From JBOFFC01 sp051648405 (GTDB lineage: Bacteria; Planctomycetota; Planctomycetia; Pirellulales; Lacipirellulaceae), in assembly GCA_051648405.1 (NCBI GenBank), contig JBOFFC010000054.1, positions 1 through 15,671 of the forward strand: a DNA stretch of 15,671 nt. Direction: 5' to 3'. Made by a program: the position numbers and the translations under genes. Below, in pieces: positions 13,496 to 15,671 of this stretch; the stretch's first letter is position 1; the number at the start of each line of letters is the position of its first letter. Under the pieces are notes generated by a model. That model worked only from the letters and a program-made list of their open reading frames with translations. It had not been told where the DNA came from and ran no database searches.

Positions 13496-13828
13496 CGGCC
13501 TGGTTCTCCGAGAAGCGGTTACGACGGCGAGCGAGGACAACGTGAGGGCGATGCGATCAGCCCGGCGACCGCTGCTGCTCGACGGGGTCGCCTCGCAGCA
13601 CGCCCCAGTCCGTGACGAACTCCGCGACAACCGCTCCGCCCGCTGGGGCGACGGACGCATCGACCCCTACGACGTATCGGTTTGCCCGGCGGTCGGAAGG
13701 AGGTTCGAGCAGCACAGCCGCGCAGGCCCACTCGACAACTTCGCGCATTCTTAACGCGCCTAGACTAATCTGAAGCCACCGCCACAGCCAGCAGCAAAGC
13801 GGTTTCGGCCTCGATTGGCAGTCCCCCG
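13496..13828. other. Divergent region between kinase and binding-protein genes
   Basis: This 333-bp region must contain the promoters of both divergent genes. A TAGACT hexamer at 13761-13766 could be a plus-strand -10 element, and its complement (TAGTCT) could be read on the minus strand. A possible small minus-strand gene occupies 13557-13748. No strong hairpin or repeat was found. Confidence 0.4.
13557..13748 (-). CDS. Possible small hypothetical protein upstream of the kinase
   Basis: This 63-codon frame starts MREVVEWACAAVLLEPP and continues with RYVVGVDASVAPAGGAVVAEF and TDWGVLRGDP. Third codon positions are mostly G or C and the residue mix is soluble-protein-like, unlike the Arg/Pro/Ser-rich antisense frames elsewhere in the window. 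It ends 61 bp before the kinase start on the same strand and could be the first gene of that operon. Against it, no clear ribosome site precedes the ATG, the family is unknown, and a GC-rich 333-bp promoter region can give such a frame by chance. Confidence 0.35.
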   Translation of the reverse strand: MREVVEWACAAVLLEPPSDRRANRYVVGVDASVAPAGGAVVAEFVTDWGVLRGDPVEQQRSPG

Positions 13829-14941
13829 ATGCTCACCTCCACGGACACGACTGCGGGCAGCGAGGTCCGCCGAACCCCGGGAGGATCGGCTGTCAAAGAG
13901 GGAGTGTCCGAACGGTGGTCGTGGGGACTGATCGCCGGGCTGTTGTTCGGGCTGTGCCTGGCGATTGCGCTCGTCGGCTGGGCGGCCCGCGTCGCCATGC
14001 AGCGCGAGTCCCGTGCCGAAGCGCAGGACTCCCTGCTCGGCTTCACCGGCCTCGGCCCGAGCGTCAGGAAGTCGCTCGACGCGAAGTTCGTCGACGCCGA
14101 CGGCGACCTGCTGGCCGATCCGCCGACTTCGCCGGACCAGTTCGCCGCCCCTTACACTCTTGTTCTGGCCCACTACCTCGGCGACGACGAAGGGCAACTG
14201 CGGGTCGATTGGGAGTCTTTGCGAGAGAAACTGTCGGTCGCCACGGGGCTCACCGTGAAGGTGCAGGCCTACTTGCACACCCCGGAAGAAGTCGCGGCGA
14301 TCGCAGCTGGCAAGATCCACCTGCTCGCCGCTCACTCGGCCGAGATGCCGAACAACGTCAACTCGGCCGGCGTCGTCCCTTTCGCGGAGCTGGCCTCGCG
14401 TAGCGCCACCGACGGGAACCGCTCGTTGATCGCCGCCGTGGCGGGTGGTGCCATCCGCTCGCTCGACGACCTGCGCGGCCAGACACTCGTCTGCACCTCG
14501 CCCGACTCCATCACGGGCTACCGGGCGGCGATTGTGGCGGTCTACCTGGAAACCGGCATGCTGCCGAATGAGGACTACCGCGTTGCGTTCTCTCACAAGC
14601 ACGAGTGGTCGGCGCGGGGGCTGGTGGTCGGGAAGTTCCCGGTCGTGGCTCTCTCCGACGACGTGGTCCAACGCATGGCGAGCGAGGATCGCCTGCGGGA
14701 GTCTGAGTACCAAGTTCTCTACAAGTCCGATCCCATCCCTCGGCTCACGATCGCACGAGTCCACGACTTATCTCCTGAGATCGCGCGTGCGGTGACCGAC
14801 ACGGTGCTCGCGTTCGAGAACCGCGTCGGCGAGCAGTTTCGCTTTCAACCCGTCGACTACCAGCGTGACTACGAGTTCGTGCGGCGGCTCGACGACGCCT
14901 TCAGCCCGCGGTTCGGCGACATCTTTATGGTCGAGGAATAG
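13829..14941 (+). CDS. Membrane-anchored PhnD-like substrate-binding protein
   Basis: The product has 370 residues. A polar N-terminus of about 30 residues is followed by one transmembrane helix (about 31-51, GLIAGLLFGLCLAIALVGW) with no lipobox or clear cleavage site, so the protein is probably anchored with its C-terminal domain outside. The domain (about 85-365) matches the PhnD/phosphonate-type periplasmic binding fold: YTLVLAHYLGDD, the segment AAGKIHLLAAHSAEM, then SLDDLRGQTLVCTSPDSITGY with a probable ligand loop and VVALSDDVVQRM. Typical PhnD proteins are free or lipid-anchored and sit beside an ABC permease and ATPase; none is visible here. The gene diverges from a histidine kinase that lacks a sensor domain of its own. 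No good ribosome site precedes the ATG at 13829; a GTG at 13904 is an alternative start. The ligand is unknown. Confidence 0.82.
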   Translation: MLTSTDTTAGSEVRRTPGGSAVKEGVSERWSWGLIAGLLFGLCLAIALVGWAARVAMQRESRAEAQDSLLGFTGLGPSVRKSLDAKFVDADGDLLADPPTSPDQFAAPYTLVLAHYLGDDEGQLRVDWESLREKLSVATGLTVKVQAYLHTPEEVAAIAAGKIHLLAAHSAEMPNNVNSAGVVPFAELASRSATDGNRSLIAAVAGGAIRSLDDLRGQTLVCTSPDSITGYRAAIVAVYLETGMLPNEDYRVAFSHKHEWSARGLVVGKFPVVALSDDVVQRMASEDRLRESEYQVLYKSDPIPRLTIARVHDLSPEIARAVTDTVLAFENRVGEQFRFQPVDYQRDYEFVRRLDDAFSPRFGDIFMVEE

Positions 14942-15066
14942 CCGAACCATAAACCAGCTGCATCGGGATCGCGATACTTGGTTGGACCACTCTAGACCCG
15001 CAGACCTCGGAACGTGCAGCGATCCTGACACGATGACCTGAGCTACAAGCGTACCTGGGTCGGCTA

Positions 15067-15096
15067 CTCCGCGGCCTTAACCCTACATCCGCGGAG
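15067..15096 (+). terminator. Inverted repeat downstream of the PhnD-like gene
   Basis: Perfect eight-base arms CTCCGCGG (15067-15074) and CCGCGGAG (15089-15096) enclose a 14-base loop, and GTTTG follows. It lies 126 bp after the stop at 14941 and could end that transcript. The T run is too short for a firm terminator call. A second short inverted repeat (TACATC/GATGTA) overlaps it on the right. Confidence 0.35.
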
Positions 15097-15317
15097 GTTT
15101 GATCGACCGATGTAGATCGTCGTGACCGCCCATGAGGGGAGGGGGGCCTCGATGACCCGGGATGACCTATCGGGGCCATCGACCATCGGACAGTGCGTCG
15201 GTCACTGGAGGCAGGGTTTCGCGGGCCCAACCGACGCGCTCAGCGACCCAAAATCCCGCAGCCTCACCCACTTTACCCGCTGCCCGCCTTACCCAAGCCG
15301 AGCCCCCCAAAAGCGCC

Positions 15318-15337
15318 GACGCACCTCCGGACGCACC
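15318..15337 (+). repeat. Paired direct repeat GACGCACC, left pair
   Basis: GACGCACC occurs at 15318-15325 and 15330-15337, one start 12 bases after the other. The same octamer pair with the same spacing occurs at 15563-15582, and the bases between and after the octamers are also similar (TCCG; CCGGAA). Paired short direct repeats on either side of a tRNA-like core resemble integrase arm sites. Confidence 0.55.
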
Positions 15338-15409
15338 CGGAACACCCCCCGAAAACCCCGGGAAATAGGCCGTTTGGCGATTTAGGCCCGTCAAGGCCCT
15401 GGAAGGCCG

Positions 15410-15449
15410 CAGGCCATTCTCGCGGCCCAGCGGACGCGAGAATGGCCTG
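15410..15449 (+). terminator. Perfect 15-bp hairpin followed by a T run
   Basis: CAGGCCATTCTCGCG at 15410-15424 pairs perfectly with CGCGAGAATGGCCTG at 15435-15449 around a ten-base loop. TTTTGCAGCCTTTT follows on the plus strand, so a rho-independent terminator on that strand is plausible, although no gene ends nearby. Its right arm contains GAGAATGG, which also occurs next to the tmRNA-like copy at 15488-15495. It may therefore belong to the trailer of an ancestral tmRNA gene or to an attachment region. Confidence 0.5.
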
Positions 15450-15492
15450 TTTTGCAGCCTTTTCGGAGCCCAGAGGGAACTCCGTCAGAGAA

Positions 15493-15523
15493 TGGAGGCG
15501 GCGGGAGTCGAACCCGCGGACTC
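15493..15523 (-). other. tmRNA- or tRNA-like 3' end without a body (possible att site)
   Basis: Read on the minus strand this segment has a perfect five-pair T stem (GCGGG/CCCGC, 15517-15513 with 15505-15501), a seven-base T loop TTCGACT with the conserved T-T-C-R-A, then CGCCTCC as the 3' acceptor strand (15500-15494) and A as discriminator (15493). The acceptor carries U at position 70, as in tmRNA and alanine tRNA, which use a G3-U70 pair. TCCGCGGGTTCGACTCCCGC resembles the end of bacterial tmRNAs. Upstream on the minus strand (15524-15632) there is no D arm, anticodon arm, tag reading frame or 5' acceptor strand, so the gene body is absent. Such 3'-end copies are typical of integration sites at tmRNA or tRNA genes. 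Confidence 0.7.
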
Positions 15524-15562
15524 GGGATGGGGACGCCGGAAGTCGGGGCGGTTGGTGGGCCG

Positions 15563-15582
15563 GACGCACCTGCGGACGCACC
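15563..15582 (+). repeat. Paired direct repeat GACGCACC, right pair
   Basis: GACGCACC occurs at 15563-15570 and 15575-15582, again with starts 12 bases apart, followed by TCCGGAAA. It lies 40 bases to the right of the tmRNA-like copy, on the side where an inserted element would be expected. Confidence 0.55.
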
Positions 15583-15632
15583 TCCGGAAAGGTCCGCTTG
15601 GGGGCTCGGCGCGGGGACCGGGAGCACGGTAG

Positions 15633-15671
15633 ATGAAGGGCAAGATTCCGCAGACCGCGGCCGCCGAGAAC
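15633..15671 (+). CDS. Possible start of a gene running off the right edge
   Basis: An ATG at 15633 is preceded by GGGAG (15620-15624) with eight bases of spacing, a good ribosome site. Thirteen codons are open to the window edge (MKGKIPQTAAAEN). If the tmRNA-like copy is an element boundary, this would be the first gene inside the element, but the fragment is too short to name. Confidence 0.4.
   Translation, partial: MKGKIPQTAAAEN

Larger units (their letters stand above)
14942..15632. other. Gene-free region with hairpins and integration-like signals
   Basis: No credible gene lies in these 691 bases. The open frames here are short and Arg/Pro-rich, and several on opposite strands overlap. 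The region holds an inverted repeat at 15067-15096, a C-rich stretch at about 15250-15360, paired direct repeats at 15318-15337 and 15563-15582, a strong hairpin at 15410-15449 and a tmRNA/tRNA 3'-end copy at 15493-15523; each is listed separately. Confidence 0.55.

Noticed and set aside
13760..14764. Minus-strand open frame of 334 codons opposite the PhnD-like gene
   Set aside because: It is an antisense shadow of a gene with a recognisable binding-protein fold; the residue mix is Arg/Gly/Val-rich and no motif is visible.
15250..15360. C-rich stretch resembling a repeat array or CRISPR
   Set aside because: There is no regular repeat-spacer pattern; only the short GACGCACC pair repeats.
15193..15636. 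Plus-strand open frame containing RRRESNPRT
   Set aside because: That peptide comes from reading through the complement of a tmRNA/tRNA 3' end, a known source of spurious protein calls; the rest of the frame is Pro/Arg-rich low complexity.
15493..15671. Complete tmRNA gene on the minus strand
   Set aside because: Only the T arm and 3' acceptor strand are present; no tag reading frame, 5' acceptor strand or D-loop-like segment is found up to the window edge.

Overview
The window looks like chromosome of a GC-rich planctomycete, probably of the Pirellulales/Lacipirellulaceae type. This is inferred from gene content: a DUF1559 pseudopilin-like protein paired with a small lipoprotein, several exported proteins ending in VPEP–hydrophobic–RR sorting tags (PEP-CTERM), NxxGxxAF-repeat proteins and a dockerin-bearing protein. 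No 16S rRNA or other taxonomic marker is present.

Layout. Positions 1-182 hold the 3' end of a plus-strand gene with a Lys/Ala-rich tail. Positions 405-1926 hold a minus-strand pair, DUF1559 followed by a 29-bp-overlapping lipoprotein. Positions 2206-2918 hold a plus-strand toxin-antitoxin operon (DUF104-like antitoxin, PIN-domain VapC toxin). From 3017 to 10946 five minus-strand genes encode secreted PEP-CTERM proteins: three NxxGxxAF-repeat paralogues, one unrelated propeller-like protein and one lamin-tail-like protein with a dockerin. From 11202 to 13495 lies a FixL/FixJ-like two-component pair (PAS histidine kinase, then LuxR-type response regulator). A membrane-anchored PhnD-like binding protein is divergent from the kinase (13829-14941). 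Positions 14942-15632 have no credible gene but hold hairpins, paired short direct repeats and a 31-base copy of a tmRNA/tRNA 3' end without its body, which reads as the scar or edge of an integrated element. A new plus-strand gene may start at 15633.

How the parts may work together. The PEP-CTERM cluster should supply envelope or extracellular-matrix proteins handled by an exosortase encoded elsewhere. The PhnD-like protein and the kinase diverge from a shared intergenic region with no transporter genes in sight, so a ligand-sensing role is possible. The response regulator lies directly upstream of the PEP-CTERM cluster on the same strand, which makes regulation of that cluster a testable idea.

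The most unusual structure is a block of about 155-180 bp found three times. It covers the last 25 codons (the sorting tag), the stop codon and a downstream hairpin. It is nearly collinear in three genes, one of which is not homologous to the other two elsewhere, while a true NxxGxxAF paralogue in the same cluster lacks it. This suggests that the sorting tag and terminator move between genes as one module.
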